Shown piece after piece: positions 32,980-41,704 of a DNA stretch of 64,000 nt. The notes under the pieces are model-generated. The model was not told where the DNA came from and ran no database searches. It saw only the letters and a list, made by a program, of their open reading frames with translations. The translations under genes and the position numbers were made by a program. The stretch's first letter is position 1; each line of letters starts with the position of its first letter. Origin of the DNA: JADCCX01 sp051649305 (lineage in GTDB: Bacteria; Pseudomonadota; Alphaproteobacteria; Rhizobiales; Beijerinckiaceae); NCBI GenBank assembly GCA_051649305.1, contig JBOFGV010000001.1:15949-79948 (forward strand), given 5' to 3'.

Positions 32980-34758
32980 TTACTCGGCTGCGCTGAGGTA
33001 AGCGGCGTTGACAGCAGAAGCACCATCGATAACCGAGGATTCAATGCCAGCGGCTATCGATGCTGTGTTTTCGGCGTAGAAACGGCAATCCTGAATCCGG
33101 CGCTGATGGGCCGGGTTGCTGTCCCCCGCCTGCATGGCGGCGCGGGCTGCAAGGGCAGCTTCCGCAAGGTAGGCACCACCGGCTGCAACACCGAAGAGCC
33201 GCAGATAAGGTGTCGCTCCAGCCATGGCATCAGCAGGTGCTGGCCCCATGGTTTTCAGCATCCACTCCGTGGTGCGCTCCAGGCAGTCAACCGCCTCGCG
33301 CAGGCGCTGGCCCGAGCGGCCAAAGGCAGGGTCGTTCAGCTTGGCGACGTTGTCCGCCGCAGCCCGGTAGCGGGCAATCGCCGCCTTCACCGTCTCACCA
33401 CCATCCAGCGGCAGCTTGCGCATCACCAGATCAATCGACTGGATGCCGTTGGTGCCCTCATAGATCGCCAGAATGCGCGCATCGCGGTAGTGCTGCGCTG
33501 CACCGGTTTCCTCGACAAAGCCCATGCCGCCATGGATCTGCACGCCGGTGGAAGCCACCTCGATGCCCATATCCGTGCCATAGGCCTTGGCGACTGGCGT
33601 CAGCAGTGAGGCTTCCTCGTGCGCTGACTTGCGCTTCGCAGGGTCCGTCTCGCGGTGGTAGCGGTCGAGAGCCGCTGCCGTCACATAGCAAAGCGCACGG
33701 GAGGCTGCTGTTTTCGTGCGCATGTCAATCAACATGCGCTTCACATCAGGATGCTCGATGATCGGGCTCATACCAGTCGCGGTTGAACCCGGTGCCTTGC
33801 CCTGTTTGCGGTCCTGCGCAAATTTCAATGCCTGCTGGTAGGCGCGGTCAGCGATGGCGACACCTTGCAGCGCGACACCGAGGCGGGCGTTGTTCATCAT
33901 CGTGAACATGCAGGCGAGGCCCTTGTTCTCTTCGCCGATGACCCAGCCGATGGCTCCTCCCTTGTCACCAAACACCATGGTGCAAGTAGGCGAGGCATGG
34001 ATGCCCAGTTTGTGCTCGATGCCGCTGCAACGCACATCGTTCACGCTGCCATCAGGCATGATCTTGGGCACCAGAAACAGCGAGATTCCGCGCGTACCAG
34101 CCGGTGCATCCGGCAGGCGGGCCAGCACAAGATGCACTATGTTGTCGGTCATGTCGTGATCGCCGTAGGTGATGAATATCTTCTGGCCAGTGATCTTGTA
34201 GGTGCCATCACCCTGCGGCTCGGCTTTGGAGCGCAGCGCTGCCAGATCAGAACCGGCCTGTGGTTCTGTCAGGTTCATGGTGCCGGTCCATTCGCCTGAG
34301 ATCAGCTTTGCTAGATAACGATCCTGCAAGTCCTTTGAGCCGTGGGCGGACAGCGCTTCAATCGCGCCCATAGTCAGCAGCGGGTTCAGTGCAAAGGCCA
34401 GATTGGCAGCGTTCCAGATTTCGGTGCAGGCAGAGTTCAGGAGGATTGGCAGTTCCTGCCCTCCGAAATCACCGCGTGCCGGCAGTGCCAGCCAGCCGGA
34501 GGCTGCCCAGTCTGTATAGGCCTCTTTCCAGCCCGGCGCAGTCTTGACGCCGCTGGTCTCAAGCTTTGCGCCATTGCGGTCCCCTGCCCAGTTCAGCGGC
34601 GCAAGACGCTCTTCGGCAAACTTGCCAGCTTCGGAAAGCACGGCATCGGCTGTCTCGTTGTCGAGATCTGCATAGATACCGCTGGCCTGCCCGCGGGCCA
34701 AACCCGCGACATGCTGCATCATGAAAGCAATATCATCGACCGGCGCACGATAGCTCAT
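32980..34758 (-). CDS. Acyl-CoA dehydrogenase, long (AidB/FadE-type) form
   Basis: A 592-residue flavoenzyme, longer than the 380-residue classical type, matching the long C-terminal-domain acyl-CoA dehydrogenases of proteobacteria. FAD/substrate motifs are MNLTEPQAGSDLAALRSKA and KIFITYGDHDM; QIHGGMGFVEE and the catalytic IYEGTNGIQS come near the end of the core, followed by a helical extension. It catalyses the first step of acyl-CoA oxidation. Start 34758 follows AAGGGGAGAAA. First gene of the operon with hydratase and SDR; a palindrome at 34887 may regulate it. Confidence 0.92.
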   Translation of the reverse strand: MSYRAPVDDIAFMMQHVAGLARGQASGIYADLDNETADAVLSEAGKFAEERLAPLNWAGDRNGAKLETSGVKTAPGWKEAYTDWAASGWLALPARGDFGGQELPILLNSACTEIWNAANLAFALNPLLTMGAIEALSAHGSKDLQDRYLAKLISGEWTGTMNLTEPQAGSDLAALRSKAEPQGDGTYKITGQKIFITYGDHDMTDNIVHLVLARLPDAPAGTRGISLFLVPKIMPDGSVNDVRCSGIEHKLGIHASPTCTMVFGDKGGAIGWVIGEENKGLACMFTMMNNARLGVALQGVAIADRAYQQALKFAQDRKQGKAPGSTATGMSPIIEHPDVKRMLIDMRTKTAASRALCYVTAAALDRYHRETDPAKRKSAHEEASLLTPVAKAYGTDMGIEVASTGVQIHGGMGFVEETGAAQHYRDARILAIYEGTNGIQSIDLVMRKLPLDGGETVKAAIARYRAAADNVAKLNDPAFGRSGQRLREAVDCLERTTEWMLKTMGPAPADAMAGATPYLRLFGVAAGGAYLAEAALAARAAMQAGDSNPAHQRRIQDCRFYAENTASIAAGIESSVIDGASAVNAAYLSAAE

Positions 34759-34886
34759 CGCGTTTCTCCCCTTCGCCTGCGCTTCAGACTGGCTGCTGGC
34801 CTTCATCCACTTGCGCAGGAACCAAATTGTGTATTGACGCTGCAAGCTAACGCTCCATACCGGCAGCGGCAATCCCTCTTGTATAT

Positions 34887-34902
34887 AGTTCACATGTAAA
34901 CT
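34887..34902. promoter_or_regulatory. Palindrome AGTTCACATGTAAACT between the fatty-acid operon and sua5
   Basis: A 16-bp inverted repeat with one mismatched pair, overlapping a TATATA at 34883 on its left. It lies 129 bp upstream of the acyl-CoA dehydrogenase start and 19 bp upstream of the sua5 start. It has the look of a TetR-type operator for acyl-CoA genes. Confidence 0.4.
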
Positions 34903-34920
34903 AATGTCACGCACTCAATC

Positions 34921-35937
34921 ATGCAGCTTCACAATTCACCATTGACTGATCAGGACCAAGAGCGCGGCTGCGTGCTTATGCCAACCACTGAGGCTTTGGC
35001 AGCGGCAACGGCGGCTCTGCTTGCGGGTGACATTGTTGGTATGCCCACTGAAACTGTTTATGGGCTGGCCGCAGATGCAACCAACGGCATGGCCGTAGCG
35101 CGTATCTATGAGGCGAAAGGGCGTCCGTCCTTCAACCCGCTGATCAGCCATGTCGCCAGTCTGGCGGAAGCCGAAAAGTATGGCGTCTTCAATGCTGATG
35201 CCCGCAAACTGGCAGAAGCCTTCTGGCCAGGCCCGCTGACGCTGGTTGTTCCTTACCGTGAAGGATCAGGCGTCTCTGATCTTGCCCGCGCCGGATTGGA
35301 TACCATCGCCTTGCGCGTTCCATCTCATCCCGTAGCCCTTGCTCTTCTTCAGCAATGTGGCAGGCCGCTGGCTGCACCGTCAGCCAACCTCTCTGGGCGC
35401 ATAAGCCCAACACAGGCTGTTGATGTGGCGCACGACCTCGGAGACAAGGTAGCAATTGTCCTTGATGGCGGGCCTTGTGACATCGGACTGGAGTCAACCG
35501 TTGTTCTTTGCGATGGGGAGCGCAGCCTGCAGTTGCGGCCGGGAGGCATCCCGCGCGAATCGCTTGAGATGACGCTACGTCACAAAATTGCCTTCAACAG
35601 CGACTTAAAAGCATACCGTTCGCCAGGAATGCTTGTATCGCATTACGCTCCGCTTGCGCCAATGCGGCTGAACGCGCTCTCCGCCAGCAAGGGAGAGTGC
35701 GTCCTTGCATTTGGACAGGAAACTTTACATTGTTTTTCTGGCATTGACCCTGTCTTGAACCTTTCGCCGGACGGTGATTTGCGGCAAGCTGCCGCGAGGT
35801 TATTTTCCGCTCTACGAGAACTTGATGCTTACAATCCTGCCGCAATTGCCGTGGCGCCTATACCAAGCCATGGGCTTGGCGAAGCCATCAATGACAGACT
35901 GGCGCGTGCCGCAGCGCCCCGTGACGCTAAACTTTAG
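34921..35937 (+). CDS. sua5: L-threonylcarbamoyladenylate synthase (Sua5/TsaC, long form)
   Basis: A 338-residue enzyme making threonylcarbamoyl-AMP from threonine, bicarbonate and ATP, the first step of t6A synthesis. The YrdC domain shows GMPTETVYGLAADATN, AKGRPSFNPLI and APSANLSGRISPTQA; the C-terminal Sua5 domain, with SPGMLVSHYAPLAPM, makes it the long form. The partner TsaB is encoded at 780. The start could be 34921 or the ATG at 34978 (MPTTEAL); the first lacks a ribosome site and would put a basic/acidic leader before the domain, so the second is quite possible. Confidence 0.9.
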   Translation: MQLHNSPLTDQDQERGCVLMPTTEALAAATAALLAGDIVGMPTETVYGLAADATNGMAVARIYEAKGRPSFNPLISHVASLAEAEKYGVFNADARKLAEAFWPGPLTLVVPYREGSGVSDLARAGLDTIALRVPSHPVALALLQQCGRPLAAPSANLSGRISPTQAVDVAHDLGDKVAIVLDGGPCDIGLESTVVLCDGERSLQLRPGGIPRESLEMTLRHKIAFNSDLKAYRSPGMLVSHYAPLAPMRLNALSASKGECVLAFGQETLHCFSGIDPVLNLSPDGDLRQAAARLFSALRELDAYNPAAIAVAPIPSHGLGEAINDRLARAAAPRDAKL

Positions 35938-35999
35938 ATTCAGTTTTCATCAATTGTCTCCGCAACCTCTGGTTTGCCGATTTTAGAACGAGAGGTAAT

Positions 36000-36908
36000 G
36001 TGGCCAATATGTCAAACGTATCGTGGGACGAATTCCGACTGGTAAAGGCTATTGCAGAAACTGGCTCGCTTGCTGGAGCGGGGGATGTTTTGGCACTGAA
36101 CCACTCAACCGTCTTCCGCAGGCTGAATGCGCTGGAAACCGATCTCGGCAGCAGACTCTTCGAACGTTCAAGAACAGGTTATGTGCCCACTCCTGCCGGC
36201 GAGGAGATGGTGACGATTGCTGCACGTATGTTTGAGGAGATTACGGACTTCGAACGCCGTGTTGCCGGACGTGACGTCAAACCATCAGGCGAATTGCGGG
36301 TGACGACAAATGACTCACTGGTCGCCCATCTGACCACGCCTCTTTTCGGCGCTTTCTGCCGTCAGTTCCCCGAGATCAAGCTTGATGTCGTGATCGAGAA
36401 CCGCGCCCTCAACCTGTCGCGCCGCGATGCGGATGTTGCGATCCGGGCGACCGCCGAGCCACCTGAAACGCTTGTGGGCCGCCGCATTGCCTCCATTGCC
36501 TGGTCGGTTTATGGGGCCAAAGGCACAAGCATCCAGCCAACCGATGACCCCTCGGATTTGTCCGAACAGCCATGGATTGGTTTTGGCGATGCCATCAGCA
36601 CCATTGGTCCGGCGCGCTGGATGGCACGTGCTGTTGCGCCCTCGAAGATTGTTTATCGCCTGAACACGGTCCTTGGCCTGTCGCAGGCCGTTGAGGCCGG
36701 GCTTGGCATCGGCTTTGTTCCTTGCTTCATTGGCGACAAGGCCCCCGGTCTTGTGCGGCTGCTGCGCTCACCGATGGTGTTTGATTCATCGCTCTGGATG
36801 TTGACGCATCCTGACCTGAAGAATTCGGCCCGTGTGCGTGCCTTCGTGGATTTCATGGGCCGCGAGTTGATCAAGCACAAACCGCTGATCGAAGGCCACG
36901 CGGTCTAA
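36000..36908 (+). CDS. LysR-family transcriptional regulator
   Basis: A 302-residue regulator. The winged helix is WDEFRLVKAIAETGSLAGAGDVLALNHSTVFRRLNALETDLG, and the effector domain is of the short type (RVTTNDSLVAHLTTPLFGAF ... GLGIGFVPCFIGD). The start is GTG at 36000 with AGAGG upstream; ATG at 36009 is an alternative. No divergent partner is seen: the gene follows sua5 by 62 bp in the same direction. Target genes unknown; the thioesterase at 36979 is the nearest candidate. Confidence 0.88.
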   Translation: MANMSNVSWDEFRLVKAIAETGSLAGAGDVLALNHSTVFRRLNALETDLGSRLFERSRTGYVPTPAGEEMVTIAARMFEEITDFERRVAGRDVKPSGELRVTTNDSLVAHLTTPLFGAFCRQFPEIKLDVVIENRALNLSRRDADVAIRATAEPPETLVGRRIASIAWSVYGAKGTSIQPTDDPSDLSEQPWIGFGDAISTIGPARWMARAVAPSKIVYRLNTVLGLSQAVEAGLGIGFVPCFIGDKAPGLVRLLRSPMVFDSSLWMLTHPDLKNSARVRAFVDFMGRELIKHKPLIEGHAV

Positions 36909-36978
36909 GCCACACTCTGCTCTGGAAATCTCTCACGTTTTGTCCGATGTCTGTTGGGCAAAACCCTTAGGATGCTCC

Positions 36979-37464
36979 ATGACACAAGAGATTCGCCCCC
37001 TGCCCTTGCGAGACCTTGGGCATATGACCGGCCTCGAGATGCTGCTGGGAATGATAGCAGGCACTTTGCCTGCCCCGCCCTTTGCGATCACCACAGGCAT
37101 CACCATGCTTTCCGCTGAAGACGGCAAGGTTGTCTTCACAGGGGAACCCCGCGCCGAATTCTACAATCCTCTGGGAACGATCCACGGCGGCTGGACAGCA
37201 ACCATCATGGACAGCGTGATGGCCTGTGCCGTTCACTCCACTCTGAAGCCTGGCGAAGGCTACACAACGCTGGAATTCAAACTGAACTTCTGCCGCCCGA
37301 TCCTGCCTTCAACGGGCGTGGTGCGCGCGGAAGGCATTGTGCTGTCGCGTGGGCGGCGCGCAGCAACATCGGAAGGGCGCCTTTATGATGCGGCTGGCAA
37401 ACTCATCGCCCATGGCACAGAGACCTGCATGATCTTCGATATGCCAACGAAGGCGGGAGCATGA
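36979..37464 (+). CDS. PaaI-family hotdog thioesterase
   Basis: A 161-residue hotdog-fold protein that hydrolyses acyl-CoA thioesters. The motif NPLGTIHGGWTATIMDSVMA contains the active-site Asp region of the PaaI type, then TTLEFKLNFCRPI and VVRAEGIVLSRGRRAATSEG, with GTETCMIFD near the end. Substrate preference is not clear. The ATG at 36979 follows TAGGATG. Lies downstream of the LysR gene by 70 bp. Confidence 0.88.
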   Translation: MTQEIRPLPLRDLGHMTGLEMLLGMIAGTLPAPPFAITTGITMLSAEDGKVVFTGEPRAEFYNPLGTIHGGWTATIMDSVMACAVHSTLKPGEGYTTLEFKLNFCRPILPSTGVVRAEGIVLSRGRRAATSEGRLYDAAGKLIAHGTETCMIFDMPTKAGA

Positions 37465-37533
37465 CACCAAAACGGGCTTAACGCTTCCTTCGCTCCGCTT
37501 TGATAAAGGTTCTCGTGAAAACAGAACCGCGCC

Positions 37534-38955
37534 ATGCTTGTTGTCACGACCTTTCTTATCAACTCAGCCTTCAACTTTGCACTGGGGCTGCTGATTGCCC
37601 GTTTCCTGGGGCCGCAGGGCTTTGGTCAATACGCCATTGCTGCCGCACTTGCGGTTGTTCTCAACACGCTTTTCCTCGACTGGATCAGACTGGCAGCAAC
37701 CCGCTTCTACTCCGAGCGCACGCGGCGTGAAGCACCGGATGTGCGTGGCACTCTGGACGCGCTCTTTGTGCTGTCGTCCTTCGGCATTGCCATCACTGGC
37801 GGCGTCTCGATCTGGCTCGACAAGGACTTCGGCCTCATGCTGGGTCTTGCCGCACTGGCTCCAGCAATGAGCATCTGCAATGGGCTGTTTGACTATCACA
37901 CTGCGCTGGTGAGGGCGCGGTTTGAGGAGAAGAGCTACAGCCTGCTGGTTATTCTGAAGAACGTCCTGTCGCTCATCCTGATGGTGGGTGGCGCATGGTA
38001 CTTCCAGTCACCGGTCATGGTGGCGCTCGGCTTCGTCATCACCGTGATTGCCACTCTGATGACGGGCCGCAAACGCCTGCTTGATCCTGATGTGAAAATC
38101 ATGAAACCCGACTGGAGCAAGGCCAGAGGTTTCTTCCTCTATGGCTTTCCCATCATCCTGGCGACCCTCATCTATTACATCATCCCGCTCTGGAACCGTG
38201 CGGCAATCGCCAACCAGCTTGGCTTTGCCTCCTCCGGACAATTTTCGCTGAGCTACGACATCGCCATCCGCGTTGTGCAGACTGTTGGCTCAGCGCTCGA
38301 TATCATCCTGTTCCAGATTGCCTTGAAGGCAGAGGATGAGAGCGGCCTGTCGGAAGCCAAGCGCCAGCTTGCCAGCAACATGGGAATGGTGCTTGCCGCC
38401 ATCGCTGCTGTGGCAACAGGGTATTGGCTGGTTCTGCCGGGCTTTGAGGCCGCGCTGGTGCCAGAAGCATTTCGCGGCAGCTATGCGGCCATAACGACAA
38501 TCCTGCTGCCAGGGCTTGTCTGCTTTGCCCTCATCCAGTTTGCTATCACGCCGGTCTTTCAGCTTTCGCAGAAAACCTGGCCGGTGGTGATTGCCGGTTT
38601 GGTAGCCCTTGCCATCAACGCCCTTCTCACATGGACTCTCGGACCATCCGCGACGATTCAGGATTTCGCCAGAGCACAGGCCTTCAGCTACGGCGCGGCC
38701 TTGCTTGTGGCGACTGCACTGGCGATGCGGGAGGTGCTCATCACACCTTCCCTACGGGACGTCGCAACCACAATCCTTGCAACCGCAGCTATGGTCGCGG
38801 CTGTTTGGCCCATCAGAGGCATGGAACCTGGCCTGCTTAGCCTGATGCTCAGCGCAGCCGTCGGTGGGCTGGCCTTTGCAATCGTCGTCTATCTCGGCAA
38901 TCTTGGTGATTGCAGAACGCAGCTCAAACAGCGTCTGGCGCGGAAACAGGCTTGA
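37534..38955 (+). CDS. Oligosaccharide flippase / Wzx-like membrane protein
   Basis: A 473-residue polytopic protein with 12-14 hydrophobic helices and the MATE-like outline of polysaccharide exporters: the start LINSAFNFALGLLIARFLGPQGFGQYAIAAALA, then AGxFS-like SSGQFSLSYDIAIR and LLPGLVCFALIQFA. Proteins of this group carry lipid-linked sugars across the inner membrane. No glycosyltransferase or polymerase is adjacent, so its substrate is unclear. Its 3' end overlaps the convergent EamA gene by 32 bp. Confidence 0.8.
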   Translation: MLVVTTFLINSAFNFALGLLIARFLGPQGFGQYAIAAALAVVLNTLFLDWIRLAATRFYSERTRREAPDVRGTLDALFVLSSFGIAITGGVSIWLDKDFGLMLGLAALAPAMSICNGLFDYHTALVRARFEEKSYSLLVILKNVLSLILMVGGAWYFQSPVMVALGFVITVIATLMTGRKRLLDPDVKIMKPDWSKARGFFLYGFPIILATLIYYIIPLWNRAAIANQLGFASSGQFSLSYDIAIRVVQTVGSALDIILFQIALKAEDESGLSEAKRQLASNMGMVLAAIAAVATGYWLVLPGFEAALVPEAFRGSYAAITTILLPGLVCFALIQFAITPVFQLSQKTWPVVIAGLVALAINALLTWTLGPSATIQDFARAQAFSYGAALLVATALAMREVLITPSLRDVATTILATAAMVAAVWPIRGMEPGLLSLMLSAAVGGLAFAIVVYLGNLGDCRTQLKQRLARKQA

Positions 38956-39811
38956 TCGTCTTGCCTCTGGCCACAGCAAGGCATCCAAACACCACCAGCA
39001 AAGCCCCTACCCACACCATCTGGCGTGGCGTCTCACTGAAAAAGGCATAGCCGATCAAGGCGGCCCAGATCAGCCCGGTGTATTCCGCCACAGCAACCTT
39101 GGCTGCCTCAGCTTTGGAAAAAGCTGTTGTCAGCGCATAATTTCCTGCTGTGCCCAGAACACCAACGGCAATGATCTTGTAGAGATCAATCTCCTGCGGA
39201 AACGGCGTGCGCCATGCCACCAGCGGAATGATGATGGAACCAATGAGCAGGGACTGCATAAAGATGATGCGAGGCACAGGCTCGGATCCGGCCTGCTTGC
39301 GCAAGAGCACCATAGCAAAAGCATAGGTGATGGGCGACAGGATGCCCGCAATCTGACCATCAAGACTGCCGCCACCAAAGCGCGCATTGGGATCCGTCAA
39401 CAGGATGACCAGAATGCCGGAAAAACCGAGGGCCAGACCGATGATGACCGGCTGCGATAACCGCTCTTTCAGAATGAGACTGCCAAACAGGGCAACAAAC
39501 ATGGGCGCTGTGAAGGTGTAGACGAACAGCTCCGCCAGAGGCATGCGCCCAAGGGCGTGAAAGAACATCAGGCCCGTGACCATCATGATGGCAGACCGCA
39601 CAGCGTGATCCTTGACCTGCGTCCAGCTGGGCCAACCCGGCTTCAGCATCGCAAACAAAGTGCCGGTGCAGGCCACCCCAACCACAGTGCGGAAGAACAT
39701 GATCTGGAAGGCATCGAACCGCACGGCCAGGCTCTTGATCAGCGCATCCATGATCGTGAGCAAAAGAATGGCAAGTGTCGCTAGCGCGATGGCGGACCGG
39801 TCAGACGACAA
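38924..39811 (-). CDS. EamA/DMT-family transporter
   Basis: A 295-residue inner-membrane transporter with ten helices in two EamA halves (residues ~5-140 and ~155-285), e.g. PLAELFVYTFTAPMFVALFG in the first and AEYTGLIWAALIGYAFFSE in the second. Such proteins export amino acids, nucleotides or other metabolites. The start is a TTG at 39811 with GGAAATC ahead; there is an in-frame stop further upstream and no ATG between. The last 32 bp overlap the convergent flippase gene, an unusual 3' overlap. Confidence 0.88.
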   Translation of the reverse strand: MSSDRSAIALATLAILLLTIMDALIKSLAVRFDAFQIMFFRTVVGVACTGTLFAMLKPGWPSWTQVKDHAVRSAIMMVTGLMFFHALGRMPLAELFVYTFTAPMFVALFGSLILKERLSQPVIIGLALGFSGILVILLTDPNARFGGGSLDGQIAGILSPITYAFAMVLLRKQAGSEPVPRIIFMQSLLIGSIIIPLVAWRTPFPQEIDLYKIIAVGVLGTAGNYALTTAFSKAEAAKVAVAEYTGLIWAALIGYAFFSETPRQMVWVGALLVVFGCLAVARGKTIKPVSAPDAV

Positions 39812-39973
39812 GGGAGATTTCCAGATAGGCAGCGCAGAATAGCGAGACTTGAGTGATGACAGCGCTTGCTGTCATTGTCACCTTCGCAATTCTGATGGCA
39901 GCAATGATAAAATCTGCTGGTTGTCGCCAGCTGCTTCCGGCATTGTAGGAGGCATCAACTCAGGAGATTCGTG

Positions 39974-40372
39974 ATGCGTATCAGGCTTTCCATTCTAGCC
40001 ATGGTTCTCTGCTCTTTTGCATCAGGCGCGTCTGCCCAGACCACGGATGATCTCGTAGGACGTTGGGGTGTGGCAGCCTACTGGAACGCCGGGGATGCAG
40101 CCAAGACCACCGCGCAGGCCCGCAGTTTCTGCAACCAGCCCTATGTTATCACCAAAGGCCCAAAGGGTGGTGCGGTGATGTTTGAAGCTTTTGATGGCAA
40201 GCGCCGGGAATATCTTATCCAGTCCGGCCAGATAGTGGCGGCTGACGGCGCTGATGCGAAGACAACAAAGACCATCTCATCCTGGACAGGCCAGACGCTG
40301 GTGTTCAACTACGTCGAGGAAGAAGCCAAGCGTAAGTATGGCAACATGGTTTTTGTGAAGTGCGGACGATAA
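39974..40372 (+). CDS. Hypothetical secreted protein
   Basis: A 132-residue protein with a signal peptide (MRIRLSILAMVLCSFASGASA) and mature start QTTDDLVGRWGVAAYWNAG. The mature part is a small domain with two cysteines (RSFCNQPY and VKCGR) and a beta-rich pattern, VITKGPKGGAVMFEAFDG and QTLVFNYVEEEAKRK. I do not recognise a named family; conserved small proteins with this outline are widespread in rhizobia. CAGGAGA precedes the ATG. Alone between the divergent EamA gene and the convergent MFS gene. Confidence 0.75.
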   Translation: MRIRLSILAMVLCSFASGASAQTTDDLVGRWGVAAYWNAGDAAKTTAQARSFCNQPYVITKGPKGGAVMFEAFDGKRREYLIQSGQIVAADGADAKTTKTISSWTGQTLVFNYVEEEAKRKYGNMVFVKCGR

Positions 40373-40381
40373 GAGCCTCAA

Positions 40382-41566
40382 TCACGGCCGCGCTGGCGCT
40401 TTGAGGAAAAGCAGCAGGACGATCAGCAGTGTGAGGCCAATGCCGCCGTGCAGAACGGCATAGGCCTCAACCGGCGCTGTACCCTTGCCCAGCGCGCTTT
40501 CCATGGCCTTGCCTGTCACGACCTGCATGAGGCCCGCACCGCCAATAGCCAGAAAATTGAGGAAAGTGACGCCACGCCCCAGAAGATAGTCCGGCAGGAA
40601 CGGGCGACCATGGCTCAACAGCAGGCTGTAGGTCAGCCCAAAGAAGCCAATGGCTGTCAGCACAACCGCAACGAGTCCAAGGTTCATCTGCGGCACCATG
40701 GCCAACCCCAGAAACAGCATGGCTGTGATCCCGGTGGCAAGGACAGCTGGCAATTTGGGACCACCCAGAAAGCGCGCAGCTGGCCCGCAGGCCAATGCGC
40801 CGCAGGCCATGCCTAGAGACATGGCAAAGGCGATGTTGCCCCGCGCAATCGCATCAAGACCATGCACCGAATGGAGGAAAGGACCGATCCATAACCCGCG
40901 TTCCGTCGCGACAGCCGCATAGCCCAGGAGATGGATGGGCAGGACAAACCACAGCGCGCGGATCTTGAGTACCGTCAGTATATCGCCCAGCATGCTGGCC
41001 TTGCCGTCCTTGCGCTCCACTGCGGGGGGATCCTTTAGGAAGAACAGCACCAGCATTGTCGCCAGTCCCAATGCAAGGCTGACTCCCGCCATGCTGGAGC
41101 GCCAGCCGATGGTGCTGGCGGCATAGGCCAGCGGCGTTGCCGCCAGCAGATTACCGATATTGCCAAGCCCCACCAGCAGGGACGCCAGAACGGCAAACCG
41201 CTCCGGCGGGCTGGTGCGGCCAAAAATATAGAGGCCAGCCATCAGCATGGGGGAGCACCCAATGCCCACAAGCGCCATGCCAAACACACTCATGGCGAGG
41301 CCGCTGGACATAGAGAAGATAAAACCTCCCGCGACACCGACAGTCATCAGCCAGCCCATGGTGCGCCGCGGCCCTTTGGTATCGAGCAGATAGCCGACCG
41401 GAAACTGCGACAGGGCAAAGGCCATGAACCAGGCCGATGATATCCAGCCGAGCTCAGCCGGGCCAAAGCCCAGATCACGGGTCAGATCAGCCGCGATGAT
41501 CGATACGAAGGATCGAAAGAACTGGCTGAAAAGATAGGCGAAGAGGAGGATGAGAAAAATCTGCAT
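40382..41566 (-). CDS. Major facilitator superfamily transporter
   Basis: A 394-residue permease with twelve predicted helices. The A-motif region between helices 2 and 3 reads GYLLDTKGPRRTMGWLMTV, and the second half has its own GGPKLPAVLATGI. The substrate is not determined. It begins with MQIFLILLFAYLFSQFFRSF, a membrane start. No regulator or enzyme is coupled to it. Confidence 0.85.
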   Translation of the reverse strand: MQIFLILLFAYLFSQFFRSFVSIIAADLTRDLGFGPAELGWISSAWFMAFALSQFPVGYLLDTKGPRRTMGWLMTVGVAGGFIFSMSSGLAMSVFGMALVGIGCSPMLMAGLYIFGRTSPPERFAVLASLLVGLGNIGNLLAATPLAYAASTIGWRSSMAGVSLALGLATMLVLFFLKDPPAVERKDGKASMLGDILTVLKIRALWFVLPIHLLGYAAVATERGLWIGPFLHSVHGLDAIARGNIAFAMSLGMACGALACGPAARFLGGPKLPAVLATGITAMLFLGLAMVPQMNLGLVAVVLTAIGFFGLTYSLLLSHGRPFLPDYLLGRGVTFLNFLAIGGAGLMQVVTGKAMESALGKGTAPVEAYAVLHGGIGLTLLIVLLLFLKAPARP

Positions 41567-41704
41567 GATGCCTTTGCAGCTTCTTATGAAAGGCCATGCA
41601 GCATGCTGCTTCCTGCATGGTTTCTAGAGATATCCTGCGACTTCAGCCAACAAATTTAAGCAATAACGGCCTTGAATAAATCTGAACGGTTGAGCTGCCT
41701 TTGC

